Positions 26,990 to 35,381 of a stretch of DNA of 64,000 bases are shown here, in pieces. Position 1 is the stretch's first letter. Each line of letters begins with the position of its first letter. Source of the stretch: CAVQWT01 sp963717705 (GTDB lineage: Bacteria; Pseudomonadota; Gammaproteobacteria; Burkholderiales; Casimicrobiaceae); assembly GCA_963717705.1 (NCBI GenBank), contig CAVQWT010000005.1:372001-436000 (forward strand), given 5' to 3'. The notes beneath the pieces were generated by a model. The model was not told the DNA's origin and ran no database searches. It saw nothing but the letters and a program-made list of their open reading frames with translations. Made by a program: the position numbers and the translations under genes.

Positions 26990-27973
26990 ATGCTCGTCAA
27001 CTGCAGCGTCTATCGCGACGGCCGCAAGCTCGCCGACATCCCGAAGGAGGACATCAGCGAGTATGTCGTCCGGCCGGACTGCCTGATCTGGGTCGCGCTC
27101 GCCGACGCGACACCGGCCGAGCTCGCCGAGATGGCGGAGGAGTTCGGCCTGCATCCGCTGGCGGTAGAGGACGCGCGCAAGGGCCACCAGCGGCCCAAGA
27201 TCGAGGAATTCGACGAGTCGCTGTTCGTGGTGCTGAAGACCGTCGAGTCGATTGACGACGCCGACGAGTCGGGCGACGCGTACCTGATCGGCGAGGTCGA
27301 CATCTTCGTCGGCCGCAACTACGTGCTGTCGGTTCGCCACCACACGCAGAAGGGGTTTGCCGACGTGCGCGCGCGCTGCGAGCGCGAGCCGGAGCTGCTG
27401 CGCCACGGCGCCGGCTTCGTCCTGTACGCGGTGATGGACGCGGTCGTCGACCGGTACTTCCCGATCCTCGACGAGCTCGAGGAGGCGCTGCAGGACGCCG
27501 AGGACCGGATGTTCGACAGCACCTCGTCGCGCGGCAAGATCGAGGACCTCTACGCGCTGAAGCGCCGGCTGATGGTCCTGCGCCACGCGGTGACGCCACT
27601 GCTCGAGGCGGCCGGCAAGCTGACCGGCGGGCGCGTGCCCACCGTCTGCGCAGGACTCGAGAACTACTTCCGCGACGTCTACGACCACCTGTCGCGGATC
27701 CAGTCGGTGATCGACGGCATGCGCGAAATGCTGCAGACCGCCGTCCAGGTGAACCTCGCGCTGATCAACCTGGGCGATTCGGAGGTCACCAAGCGCCTCG
27801 CCGCCTGGGGTGCACTGATCACCGTGCCGACGCTGATCGCCGGCATCTACGGGATGAACTTCGAGCACATGCCCGAGCTGAATTGGCTGCTCGGCTACCC
27901 GGTCGCGCTGGCGCTGATGTTCGGCATCGACGTCGTGCTGTACTTCAAGTTCCGCCAGGCGAAGTGGCTGTAG
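26990..27973 (+). CDS. corA: Magnesium/cobalt transporter CorA family
   Basis: A 327-residue homopentameric channel for Mg2+ and related cations. Residues ~1-265 are the cytosolic funnel, including a long helix with many Asp/Glu (DELEEALQDAEDRMFD). Two membrane helices follow at ~270-320, with the signature YGMNFEHMPEL in the loop between them. The C-terminus FRQAKWL is basic, as usual. I use the ATG at 26990 (MLVNCSVYRDGRKLADI); longer frames upstream would read through the GTGGC repeat and lack support. The promoter region carries that repeat. Confidence 0.93.
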   Translation: MLVNCSVYRDGRKLADIPKEDISEYVVRPDCLIWVALADATPAELAEMAEEFGLHPLAVEDARKGHQRPKIEEFDESLFVVLKTVESIDDADESGDAYLIGEVDIFVGRNYVLSVRHHTQKGFADVRARCEREPELLRHGAGFVLYAVMDAVVDRYFPILDELEEALQDAEDRMFDSTSSRGKIEDLYALKRRLMVLRHAVTPLLEAAGKLTGGRVPTVCAGLENYFRDVYDHLSRIQSVIDGMREMLQTAVQVNLALINLGDSEVTKRLAAWGALITVPTLIAGIYGMNFEHMPELNWLLGYPVALALMFGIDVVLYFKFRQAKWL

Positions 27974-27984
27974 GCCGGCGGCCC

Positions 27985-28980
27985 TCAATCGTCGCGGCCG
28001 GCACGCGCCGCGCGCTTGCCTCCGGCGATCGCCCGCACCGCCACCGGCACCGCCTGGCCCCCGGGCGCCGCCACCGGCCACGCCGGCTGCAGCGTCACGT
28101 GGTCGATGCCGAAGTCGCGCGCCAGCATCCCGCGCGCCGCGGCCAGCGCGCGCGGCCACGCGGCGGCGGCGTCGAGCGCGACGTGCGCCGACAGCGCGAC
28201 CCGGTCCGCCGACAGGTGCCACACGTGCAGGTCGTGCACGCCGGTCACGCCGGGCAGCGCGGCCAGCGCGTGGCCGATGGCGTCGAAATCGAGGTGCGGC
28301 GGCACGCGCTCCAGCAGCACGCCGGATGACTCGGCGAGCAGCCGCCAGGTCGAGCGCAGGATCAGCACGACCACCAGCAGCGACAGCAGCGGATCGACCG
28401 GCGTCCATCCGGTGAAGTGGATCACCGCGCCGGCGACCAGCGCCGCGACCGATCCCAGCAGGTCGCCGAAGACGTGGAGCAGCGCGCCGCGCGCGTTGAT
28501 GCCGTCGGCGGCGCGGGAGAGCACCCACGCGGCGGCGACGTTGACCGCCATGCCGGCCAGCGCGATCGCCATCACCATGCCGCCGGCGACGGGGACCGGG
28601 TCGAGCAGGCGCCGCACCGCCTCCACCGCGATGAAGACGACCAGCGCCAGCATCGCCAGCGCGTTGATGAACGCCGCCAGCACCTCCGCACGCGCGTAGC
28701 CGTACGACGCGCGCGCCGACGGCGGCCGCCGCGCGATCGCCTGCGCGAACAGCGCGACGGCGAACGCCGCGGCGTCGGTGGCCATGTGGCCGGCGTCCGA
28801 CACCAGCGCCAGCGAGCCGGCCAGCCAGCCGCCGACCGCCTCGACGACGGCGAAGCAGGCGGTCAGCCCGAACGCGATCCACAGCGCGCGTCGCGTCGCG
28901 TCGCCGCGATGCTGCGCGGGTGCGTGACCGTGGGAGTGGCCGTGCGGTTGCGGGTCCTGCGCGGAGCGATCGTGCGGCAT
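27985..28980 (-). CDS. Cation diffusion facilitator family transporter
   Basis: A 331-residue six-helix efflux protein for divalent metals (Zn2+, Co2+, Cd2+ class). The N-terminus is His-rich (HGHSHGHAPAQHRGD). LVSDAGHMATDAAAFAVALF carries the helix-2 H-x3-D metal site, and HVFGDLLGSVAALVAG the matching site in helix 5 (H-x3-D). The C-terminal ~90 residues are the metal-sensing ferredoxin-like domain with HDLHVWHLS. The ATG at 28980 is used; a longer frame upstream has no site. It converges with corA with only 11 bp between them. Confidence 0.92.
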   Translation of the reverse strand: MPHDRSAQDPQPHGHSHGHAPAQHRGDATRRALWIAFGLTACFAVVEAVGGWLAGSLALVSDAGHMATDAAAFAVALFAQAIARRPPSARASYGYARAEVLAAFINALAMLALVVFIAVEAVRRLLDPVPVAGGMVMAIALAGMAVNVAAAWVLSRAADGINARGALLHVFGDLLGSVAALVAGAVIHFTGWTPVDPLLSLLVVVLILRSTWRLLAESSGVLLERVPPHLDFDAIGHALAALPGVTGVHDLHVWHLSADRVALSAHVALDAAAAWPRALAAARGMLARDFGIDHVTLQPAWPVAAPGGQAVPVAVRAIAGGKRAARAGRDD

Positions 28981-29104
28981 CCGGCGATTGTCCGGCGGGA
29001 GGCCCCGGCGGCGCAACCCGCGTGCCCGTCCGAATGCGCCGGACGCAAGCAGCGCGCGGTCGCGCTGCCGGCCGCCGGACGCGTCCGAATCGCGGCCGGG
29101 CGAC

Positions 29105-29785
29105 TCAGGCCGGCGGCGTGTCCTTCAGCCGGATCGGTCCCTGCAGCTCGGGCCGCCGGCCGGTCGCGCCGGCGTACGCCGCGGCGATGCGCGCGAGGTC
29201 GGTGGCGGGATCGCCGGTCAGCTCGACGAAGCCGCCGACGCCGACCCGGCGGGTCGGATAGTCGATGAACGCGAGTCCCAACGGCACGTTCGCCGCGCGC
29301 GCCAGGTGGTAGAAACCGGAGCGCCAGTGGCCGGTGCGGCTGCGCGTTCCTTCCGGCGCGATGACGACGCGGCAATCCCGCTCGCGCGCCATCAGCTCGG
29401 CCAGCTGTTCGATGAAGCCGGTGCTGGCGCGGCGATTGACGGGGATGCCCCCCCAGCGCTCGAACATGCCGCGCCATGGACCGCGAAACAGCGTGTCCTT
29501 GCCGACCCAGCGGAAGTGGATTCCGACCGCCCAGTCGGCAAGGAGCCCGATCGGAAAGTCCCAGTTCGACGTGTGCGGATAGAAGACCACGACGCAGCGC
29601 CACGGCACCGGCTGCGCGAGTACGACGCGCCAGCCCATCCGCCGCAGCACCCACGCTGCGACCGCGGCCCGGCGTCCCGGGGCGGGGGTGGACGTGACGT
29701 CGGGGGCGTCGGCGAACGCAATGTCCGGCTTGGGCGCGGTGGAATTCACGATGGCGGGACGGAAGGGACCTCGTGGCGGGCGCAT
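29105..29785 (-). CDS. 1-acyl-glycerol-3-phosphate acyltransferase-like protein
   Basis: A 226-residue PlsC-family acyltransferase. The catalytic H-x4-D motif is YPHTSNWDFPIGLLADW, followed by the acceptor-binding VIAPEGTRSRTGHWRSG and a short P-loop segment at LGLAFIDYPTRR. This compact branch occurs beside many lipid and envelope genes; its acceptor is unknown, so I do not name it plsC. The ATG at 29785 is the best start; a GTG at 29749 is an alternative. Divergent from rsxB. Confidence 0.85.
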   Translation of the reverse strand: MRPPRGPFRPAIVNSTAPKPDIAFADAPDVTSTPAPGRRAAVAAWVLRRMGWRVVLAQPVPWRCVVVFYPHTSNWDFPIGLLADWAVGIHFRWVGKDTLFRGPWRGMFERWGGIPVNRRASTGFIEQLAELMARERDCRVVIAPEGTRSRTGHWRSGFYHLARAANVPLGLAFIDYPTRRVGVGGFVELTGDPATDLARIAAAYAGATGRRPELQGPIRLKDTPPA

Positions 29786-29895
29786 CGACGGCGCTCTCGT
29801 GACGCAGCGGCACCGATCGCCGCCGCGCCCACGATGACGGCATGGCCAGTCTAGCAAACCGGCGCCGCGCCACGTGGCAACGCTAGAATGGGCCG

Positions 29896-30558
29896 ATGCT
29901 GCCGCTCCCGCCCCCGCCCGCTGTCGCCGCCGCCGCGCCCGCCGCCACCCGCGCGGACGCCGGCGCGACACGGCCGTCGACCCGGGTCGACGCGATCGAC
30001 GCGTTGCTGCCGCAGACGCAGTGCACGCGCTGCGGCTACGACGGTTGCCGGCCCTACGCCGAGGCAATCGCCGGCGGTGACGCGATCAACCGCTGTCCGC
30101 CTGGCGGCGCGGCGACGATCGCGGCGCTGGCGCGGCTGACCGGGCGCGCGATCGTCGCGCTCGACCCCGCGCATGGCGAAGAGGCGCCGCTCGCCGTTGC
30201 CCGCGTCGACGAGGCCTGGTGCATCGGCTGCACGCTGTGCATCGACGCCTGCCCGGTCGACGCCATCGCCGGCGGTCCCAGGCGGATGCACACGGTGCTG
30301 CCGGCGCTGTGCACCGGCTGCGCGCTGTGCCTGCCGCCCTGTCCCGTCGACTGCATCGACATGGTCGCGGCCGGCCGGACGTGGTCGGGCGGCGACGCCG
30401 CCGCCGCGCGCCTCCGGTTCCTCGCGCGCAATCGCCGCCGCCCCATCGACGCCGGGGCCGTCGAGTTCGCCGCGAAGCAGGAACGGCAGGCCGCCGTCGC
30501 CGCCGCGCTGCAGCGGGCGCGGGCCCGGCGCGGCGCGGCTGCAGGCGGAACCCCGTGA
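29896..30558 (+). CDS. rsxB: Electron transport complex subunit RsxB/RnfB, soluble type
   Basis: A 220-residue iron-sulfur protein. Residues ~30-75 form the Fe-S domain with TQCTRCGYDGCRPYAEAI and a fourth Cys in INRCPPGG. Residues ~108-155 hold two [4Fe-4S] ferredoxin motifs: CIGCTLCIDACPVDAI and CTGCALCLPPCPVDCID. The usual membrane-anchoring N-terminal helix of RnfB is replaced by a Pro/Ala-rich stretch, as in betaproteobacterial homologues beside nth. With no other rnf genes here, it may reduce the Nth cluster or SoxR rather than serve a full Rnf complex. GTGA overlap with the next gene. Confidence 0.9.
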   Translation: MLPLPPPPAVAAAAPAATRADAGATRPSTRVDAIDALLPQTQCTRCGYDGCRPYAEAIAGGDAINRCPPGGAATIAALARLTGRAIVALDPAHGEEAPLAVARVDEAWCIGCTLCIDACPVDAIAGGPRRMHTVLPALCTGCALCLPPCPVDCIDMVAAGRTWSGGDAAAARLRFLARNRRRPIDAGAVEFAAKQERQAAVAAALQRARARRGAAAGGTP

Positions 30559-31541
30559 GCGCCCGCCTCGCCGCAACGGCCGCGACCTGCGTTCTGCTGT
30601 CGGCCTGGGCGTGGTCGGCGCGCGCGGCCGACTTCTCGGCCACGCTCGACGCCGCGTGGGACTTCGCCGATCCCGCCGCGTCCGAGGCGCGCTTCCGGGC
30701 CGAGCGCGGCAAGTGGCCCGCCGGCTCGCGCGAAGCGCTCGAGGTCGACACCCAGATCGCGCGCACGCAGGGCCTGCGCCGCCGCTTCGACGACGCGCAC
30801 GCCACGCTCGACCCGGTCGCGAAAGCGCTACCGGCTGCGGGACCGCGCGTCGAGGTCCGCTACCTGCTCGAGCGCGGGCGCACGTTCAACTCGGCCGGCG
30901 ACAAGGCGCGCGCCGCGGCGCTGTTCCGCGAGGCGGCGACGCGTGCCGCCGCCGACCCGACCGAGGGGGCGGCGTACTACCACGTCGACGCGTTGCACAT
31001 GCTCGGCATCGCCACGCCGCCGGCCGAGCAGCTCGAGTGGAACCTGAAGGCCCTCGCGGCGGCCGAAGCGGCCACCGATCCACGTGCCCGCGGCTGGCGC
31101 GGCTCGTTGCTGCACAACATCGGCTGGACCTGGTTCGACCGCGGTGACCCGGCGCGCGCGATCGGCTTCTGGCAGCAGGCGCTCGCCGTGCGCGAAGCCA
31201 CGGGCGACGCGGCGAGCATCCGCATCGCGCGGTGGACGCTGGCCCGCGGCTACCGCGCCGCCGGCCGGCTCGACGATGCCGAGGCGATCCAGCGCGCGCT
31301 GGTCGCCGAGCTCGACCGCGCCGGCGCGCCGGATGGCTACGTCTACGAGGAGCTTGCCGAGATCGCGCTGGCGCGCGGCGACGCCAAGGCCGCGCAGCCG
31401 TGGGCGGCGAAGGCGCACGCGCTGCTGAAGGACGACGCGGGGCTGCGCGCGGTCGACGCGGCGCGCCTCGCCCACCTCGCCAGCGTGGCGGCGGGCGTCG
31501 CGGCCGGCGCGCCGCCGGCCGCCCCGACAGGCCCACGATGA
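30555..31541 (+). CDS. Periplasmic tetratricopeptide-repeat protein
   Basis: A 328-residue protein beginning at a GTG that overlaps the rsxB stop codon (GTGA). Residues 1-24 are a signal peptide (VLLSAWAWSARAAD). Most of the rest is helical repeats with TPR spacing: AGDKARAAALFREAATRAAA, IGWTWFDRGDPARAIGFWQQ, LARGYRAAGRLDDAEAIQRA and LARGDAKAAQPWAAKAHALL. Such scaffolds bind partner proteins; no catalytic domain is seen. It sits inside the rsxB-nth operon and its stop overlaps the nth ATG, so its presence there is intimate but unexplained. Confidence 0.8.
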   Translation: MSARLAATAATCVLLSAWAWSARAADFSATLDAAWDFADPAASEARFRAERGKWPAGSREALEVDTQIARTQGLRRRFDDAHATLDPVAKALPAAGPRVEVRYLLERGRTFNSAGDKARAAALFREAATRAAADPTEGAAYYHVDALHMLGIATPPAEQLEWNLKALAAAEAATDPRARGWRGSLLHNIGWTWFDRGDPARAIGFWQQALAVREATGDAASIRIARWTLARGYRAAGRLDDAEAIQRALVAELDRAGAPDGYVYEELAEIALARGDAKAAQPWAAKAHALLKDDAGLRAVDAARLAHLASVAAGVAAGAPPAAPTGPR

Positions 31542-32422
31542 GCCGCCGCCCTTCCCTCTCCCGCAAGCCGGCGGCGAGCGCCGCACCGAAGGCGCCCGCG
31601 TCGCGCACGAAGCCGCCGGCCGCTGCGGCGAAGGCGCGACCGGCCGTGCCAGTCGCCTTGCCCGCGCGGGCGCGCGAGGCGCTGTTCGCGCGCCTCGCCG
31701 CCGCCGACCCCGAGCCGCGGTCGGAGCTCGAATGGACGACGCCGTTCGAGCTGCTCGTCGCCGTCGTGCTGTCAGCGCAGGCGACCGACAAGGGCGTCAA
31801 CAAGGCGACGGCGAAGCTCTTTCCGGTGGCCAACACCCCCGCCGCGATCGTTGCGCTGGGGGTCGACCGTCTGATTCCCTACGTGCAGACGATCGGGCTC
31901 TTCCGCAACAAGGCAAAGAACATCGTCGGGCTGGCGCGGCAGCTCATCGAGCGGCACGGCGGCGAGGTGCCGCGCGACGCCGCGGCGCTGGAGGCGCTGC
32001 CCGGCGTCGGCCGCAAGACCGCCAACGTCGTGCGCAACGTCGCCTTCGGCGAGCCGACGATCGCCGTCGACACCCACGTGTTCCGCGTCGCCAACCGCAC
32101 CGGCCTCGCCTCCGGCAGGACGCCGGACGCCGTCGAGGCGCAGCTGCTGCGCGCGGTGCCCGCCGCGTACCTGCCGCACGCGCACCACTGGCTGATCCTG
32201 CACGGGCGCTACGTCTGCGTCGCGCGCAATCCGAAGTGCGGCGAGTGCCCGGTCGCCGACCTGTGCCGCTGGCCGGAGAAGAGCGCGCCGGCTGCGGTCG
32301 AGGCGTCGACAGGTGCGAAGGCCGCGCGCGCGACGCCGCAACGGAAACCCGCAGCGCCGGACGCCGGCCAGGCGGCTTCGAAACCGCGCGGCAGACGCCG
32401 GACGACGACCCGGGATCGCTGA
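31538..32422 (+). CDS. nth: Endonuclease III
   Basis: A 294-residue DNA glycosylase/AP lyase for oxidised pyrimidines. Core residues ~45-255: the helix-hairpin-helix LPGVGRKTANVVRN with the catalytic Lys, the catalytic Asp in AVDTHVFRVANR, and the [4Fe-4S] loop C-x6-C-x2-C-x5-C in CVARNPKCGECPVADLC. The ends are unusual: about 40 Ala/Pro/Lys-rich residues before and about 40 basic residues after the core, where typical Nth has ~211 residues. These basic tails may add DNA affinity. The ATG overlaps the TPR gene's stop (ATGA). Confidence 0.94.
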   Translation: MSRRPSLSRKPAASAAPKAPASRTKPPAAAAKARPAVPVALPARAREALFARLAAADPEPRSELEWTTPFELLVAVVLSAQATDKGVNKATAKLFPVANTPAAIVALGVDRLIPYVQTIGLFRNKAKNIVGLARQLIERHGGEVPRDAAALEALPGVGRKTANVVRNVAFGEPTIAVDTHVFRVANRTGLASGRTPDAVEAQLLRAVPAAYLPHAHHWLILHGRYVCVARNPKCGECPVADLCRWPEKSAPAAVEASTGAKAARATPQRKPAAPDAGQAASKPRGRRRTTTRDR

Positions 32423-32424
32423 CG

Positions 32425-32850
32425 ATGTTCAGCCCGTCGCGCGACGAAGCCCGCCGCTTCCTGATCGACGCCTGGAGCAAGTTCCGCGCGCAGGCGCCGC
32501 TGACACCGCTGGAGTCGATGGCGGCGCGGCTGGCCGCCATGCATCCGGAGTACCACGCGCTGCTCGAAGCGGGCGAAGCGCACCTCGACCGCGACTGGCG
32601 GCCGGAGCACGGCGAGACCAATCCCTTCCTCCATCTGTCGCTGCACCTCGCCGTCGCCGAGCAGCTGTCGATCGACCAGCCGCGCGGCCTGGTCGCACAC
32701 TTCGAGCGCCTGAAGCTCGCCCGCGGCGACGAGCACGCGGCGCTGCACGCGGTGCTCGACTGCCTCGGCGAAACGGTCTGGCACGCCCAGCGCCACGGCA
32801 CCCCGCCCGACGCGACGGTTTACCTGGGCTGCCTCGAGCGGCAGCGCTGA
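32425..32850 (+). CDS. DUF1841 family protein
   Basis: A 141-residue soluble, mostly helical protein starting 2 bp after nth. Conserved-looking parts are FSPSRDEARRFLIDAWSKFR, NPFLHLSLHLAVAEQLSIDQ, and LGETVWHAQRHGTPPD near the end. DUF1841 proteins are common downstream of nth in betaproteobacteria and have no known role. The repeated His residues (HLSLHLAV, WHAQRH) might bind a metal; that is a guess. Confidence 0.85.
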   Translation: MFSPSRDEARRFLIDAWSKFRAQAPLTPLESMAARLAAMHPEYHALLEAGEAHLDRDWRPEHGETNPFLHLSLHLAVAEQLSIDQPRGLVAHFERLKLARGDEHAALHAVLDCLGETVWHAQRHGTPPDATVYLGCLERQR

Positions 32851-32933
32851 CGCGCGATCGGATCGCCTCCTCGCCGTCCGGCCCCGCGCGAACCGCCGGA
32901 CCGCGGCGCAATGACACAGGCTGTCCAGCGCGG

Positions 32934-32947
32934 TTGATGCAGGTCAA
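32934..32947. promoter_or_regulatory. FNR/DNR-like box 1 upstream of the haem-domain lipoprotein gene
   Basis: TTGATGCAGGTCAA fits TTGAT-N4-ATCAA with one mismatch. Its centre is about 165 bp before the ATG at 33106. Confidence 0.5.
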
Positions 32948-32983
32948 CCCCGCCGCATTGCCCTTGCGCCCATCCCCTCCGGC

Positions 32984-32997
32984 GTGATCCTGATCAA
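32984..32997. promoter_or_regulatory. FNR/DNR-like box 2 upstream of the haem-domain lipoprotein gene
   Basis: GTGATCCTGATCAA fits TTGAT-N4-ATCAA with one mismatch and lies 50 bp after box 1. Its centre is about 115 bp before the ATG, so a long leader would be needed for class II activation. Confidence 0.5.
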
Positions 32998-33035
32998 CGT
33001 CCTCGCCGATCGCCCGGGCCAGCATGCACGCAACG

Positions 33036-33056
33036 CGATATCGGCAGACGATATCG
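33036..33056. promoter_or_regulatory. Tandem CGATATCG palindromes
   Basis: CGATATCG occurs at 33036-33043 and 33049-33056, each self-complementary, 13 bp apart (just over one helical turn). They lie 50-70 bp before the haem-domain gene, as a dimeric regulator's site would. The PadR gene downstream is one possible binder. Confidence 0.4.
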
Positions 33057-33105
33057 ACGTTGGATAGCAGCGAACCCGCCGCACTCCATCTCTGTGAGGA
33101 TTCTC

Positions 33106-34143
33106 ATGCACAACAGGACCAAGATCGCCATCGCGCTGGCTGCGGCTTCGCTCGCGGCGTGCTCCACCGTCGACTCGCCGCCGCCCCCCAACACCCTCGT
33201 GGTGGCCAAGGCCGCCGCGGCTCCCGCGCTCGACGGCAATGCCAACGATGCCGTTTGGGCGTCGGCGAAGCCGTTGAGCGTCAAGCTCTCCGGCGGCGCC
33301 AACTTCGGCACCACGGGCGAGACGACGGCCACGCTCAGGGCGGTGACCTCGGGCGACATGATCTATTTCCTGCTGCAGTACGCCGATCCGACGCAGTCGA
33401 TCCAGCGCGGCCCCTACAAGAAGCAGCCCGACGGCAGCTGGAAGAAGCTGTCCGACCCGAACGACAAGGGCGGCGACGACAACGTCTATTACGAAGACAA
33501 GTGGTCGCTCATGTGGAACGTCAACGACTCGGTCGCCGGCTTCAACCAGAACGGCTGCGCGGTGATGTGCCACCTCGGCGAGACCAAGCCGTACGGCAAC
33601 AAGTACACCGACAAGACGGGTGAAGTCGCCGACATGTGGCACATGAAGAGCGGCCGCAACGGGGTGATGGGCCAGGTCGACGATCAGTACGTCGATGCCA
33701 CGCGCTACGACAAGGAAAAATCGCCGAACGCCGGCCGCAAGGGCGATCCGGGCGGTCCCGAGTACAAGGCGTTCAGCCTCGTCAACGGCAAGCCCGAGTT
33801 CATGAACAAGGACGGCAAGGCGGCCAGCGCCGGCGGCACGTACTGGATCAAGGACGGCGACCAGGTCGCCTTCGACGACAGCAAGTTCAAGGCGGGCGAC
33901 GAAGTCTCGTCCTACTTGGTCTTCGCAGCCAAGGGGGATCGCGGCGACATCAAGGTGGCCTCGCGCTGGCAGAACGGCACGTGGACGTACGAGATCGCGC
34001 GCAAGCTGACCACCGGCAGCCAGTTCGACGTCCAGTTCGGCGACATGGGCAAGACCTACACGTTCGGCGTCGCCGCGTTCGACAATGCGCAGGTCCGGCA
34101 CGCCGTCGCCTGGGAGCCGCAGAAGCTCGTGTTCGCAAAGTAG
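33106..34143 (+). CDS. Lipoprotein with ethylbenzene-dehydrogenase-type haem-binding domain
   Basis: A 345-residue lipoprotein: lipobox SLAACS with acylated C19, GAGGA before the ATG. Residues ~35-340 look like the EB_dh haem-binding domain, a beta-sandwich found as gamma subunit of type II DMSO-reductase enzymes and in related cytochromes; ALDGNANDAVWASAKPLSV, MIYFLLQYADPT, EDKWSLMWNVN and VAFDDSKFKAGDEV are typical strands. At residues 151-156 there is CAVMCH, a C-x3-C-H motif instead of C-x2-C-H, so covalent haem attachment is possible but atypical. Met and His residues nearby (MWHMKSGRNGVMG) could be axial ligands. Two FNR-like boxes upstream suggest oxygen-limited expression. Confidence 0.75.
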   Translation: MHNRTKIAIALAAASLAACSTVDSPPPPNTLVVAKAAAAPALDGNANDAVWASAKPLSVKLSGGANFGTTGETTATLRAVTSGDMIYFLLQYADPTQSIQRGPYKKQPDGSWKKLSDPNDKGGDDNVYYEDKWSLMWNVNDSVAGFNQNGCAVMCHLGETKPYGNKYTDKTGEVADMWHMKSGRNGVMGQVDDQYVDATRYDKEKSPNAGRKGDPGGPEYKAFSLVNGKPEFMNKDGKAASAGGTYWIKDGDQVAFDDSKFKAGDEVSSYLVFAAKGDRGDIKVASRWQNGTWTYEIARKLTTGSQFDVQFGDMGKTYTFGVAAFDNAQVRHAVAWEPQKLVFAK

Positions 34144-34237
34144 CATCACCCCCCGCCACGCGGGTCCGGCTCGGGTGACCGCGCCGGGTCCGCGTGCGCA
34201 TCACGATCCGCAACGGCGGGCCCGTCGGGACGGTGAA

Positions 34238-34570
34238 ATGGCATCGACAGCGAGTCAGAAAGTCCTGCGCGACGCCTTCCTGGGCTTCATGCGGATCCAC
34301 GTCCTGCACCACGCCGCGAAGGCACCCGTCTACGGCCTCGAGATGAGCGACGAGCTGAAGCGGCACGGCTACGTCGTCGGACCCGGCACGCTGTACCCGA
34401 TGCTGCACGCGCTGGAAGCCGCCGGACTGCTCCGCTCCAGGGTCGAGCTGGTCGCCGGCAGGAACCGGAAGTACTACCGCACCACCCGCGCGGGCGACGT
34501 TCTTCTCGCCAAGCTGCGCGCGCAGATCGGCGAACTGGTGGACGAGGTCGTCCACCAGCGGGACGAGTAG
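34238..34570 (+). CDS. PadR-family transcriptional regulator
   Basis: A 110-residue winged-helix repressor-type protein. MRIHVLHHAAKAPVYGLEMS and YVVGPGTLYPMLHALEAAGL are the PadR signature, followed by KYYRTTRAGDVLLAKL in the wing and a short C-terminal dimerisation helix (class II PadR). It follows the haem-domain gene by about 95 bp on the same strand and may control it. The start is the ATG at 34238; the ribosome-binding site is weak. Confidence 0.9.
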   Translation: MASTASQKVLRDAFLGFMRIHVLHHAAKAPVYGLEMSDELKRHGYVVGPGTLYPMLHALEAAGLLRSRVELVAGRNRKYYRTTRAGDVLLAKLRAQIGELVDEVVHQRDE

Positions 34571-34628
34571 GGAAGGTGACGCGCCGTCCCGGCGGGCATG
34601 GCGCGCGCCGCGGCACGCCAATGCCCAT

Positions 34629-34655
34629 GAAAAAGGGCGCCCACCCTGGGCGCCC
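34629..34655 (-). terminator. Rho-independent terminator of the cytochrome pair
   Basis: On the minus strand GGGCGCCCA pairs perfectly with TGGGCGCCC around a 3-nt loop, followed by five T residues. It ends about 60 bp after the last cytochrome stop codon. Confidence 0.85.
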
Positions 34656-34695
34656 CTGACCGACGCGGGCCGCAACGACGCGGCCGTCCGGGAAC

Positions 34696-35034
34696 TCAGT
34701 ACCGTGCCGTCAGCACCGGCGACTGTGCGGCGAAGTACGCCGACAGGTTGTCGATGTCCTTCGTCGTCAGCGTGGTCGCGAACGCCGCCATGATCGCGTT
34801 CTTGCGCTCGCCCGACTTGTAGTCGCGCAGCGCCTTGGCGAGGTAGTCGCGGTACTGGCCGGCCAGCCGCGGATTGGCGGGGTCGGTGCTGTTGCCGTCC
34901 ATGCCGTGGCAGGCGGCGCAGACTTCCTTCACCTTGGCCTTGGCGGCTTCGAGGTCGGCGGCGCCGGCCGCCGGCACGATCAGCAGCGCGCCGGCGAAGC
35001 CGAGCGCGACGAGTGCGTGGTTGGTCTTCATCAT
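34696..35034 (-). CDS. Periplasmic class I cytochrome c, second of pair
   Basis: A 112-residue monohaem cytochrome. A signal peptide of ~25 residues ends near VPAAGAAD; haem attaches at C39-A-A-C42-H43, and a methionine in KNAIMAAFATTLT is the likely sixth ligand. TTKDIDNLSAYFAAQSP is the C-terminal helix shared with c4/c5-like small cytochromes. The ATG overlaps the stop of the upstream cytochrome (ATGA), with a second ATG at 35031. The two 40-60% alike proteins may act as a two-domain c4-like donor split in two chains. Confidence 0.9.
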   Translation of the reverse strand: MMKTNHALVALGFAGALLIVPAAGAADLEAAKAKVKEVCAACHGMDGNSTDPANPRLAGQYRDYLAKALRDYKSGERKNAIMAAFATTLTTKDIDNLSAYFAAQSPVLTARY

Positions 35035-35381
35035 TTCACCGCCACGGCGAGGCCGGTCTGCGCGTAGTACGCGGCGAGGTCGGCCATGTCCTTGTCCGAC
35101 AGCGTCGCCGCGATCGCCTTCATCGACGGGTGGCTGCGCTCGCCGCTCTTGTACGCCTGCAGCGCCTTGACCACGTAGGCGGGATGCTGGCCGGCGATCT
35201 TGGGCACGTGGTAGACCTCCGGGAAGGCCGTGCGCCAGCCGACGATGCCGTGGCATCCCTGGCACATCTGCACCAACTGGCTGCCGCGCGCCGCGTCGCC
35301 GGCGGGCGCGGCGCCCTGGGCGGCGGCGCTGCCGGCGGCGAGCGCAGCCAGGGCGGCTGCGAGCATGGTCATTCGCTTCAT
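35031..35381 (-). CDS. Periplasmic class I cytochrome c, first of pair
   Basis: A 116-residue monohaem cytochrome with signal peptide ending near GSAAAQGAAP. Haem site C40-Q-G-C43-H44; likely Met ligand in SHPSMKAIAATLSDKDM. It has the same layout as its downstream partner (KSGER followed by ATLSDKDMADLAAYYAQ), so the two arose by duplication. They may pass electrons from the bc1 complex to a terminal oxidase or to a periplasmic reductase; the partner is unknown. A promoter candidate lies at 35495-35524. Confidence 0.9.
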   Translation of the reverse strand: MKRMTMLAAALAALAAGSAAAQGAAPAGDAARGSQLVQMCQGCHGIVGWRTAFPEVYHVPKIAGQHPAYVVKALQAYKSGERSHPSMKAIAATLSDKDMADLAAYYAQTGLAVAVK

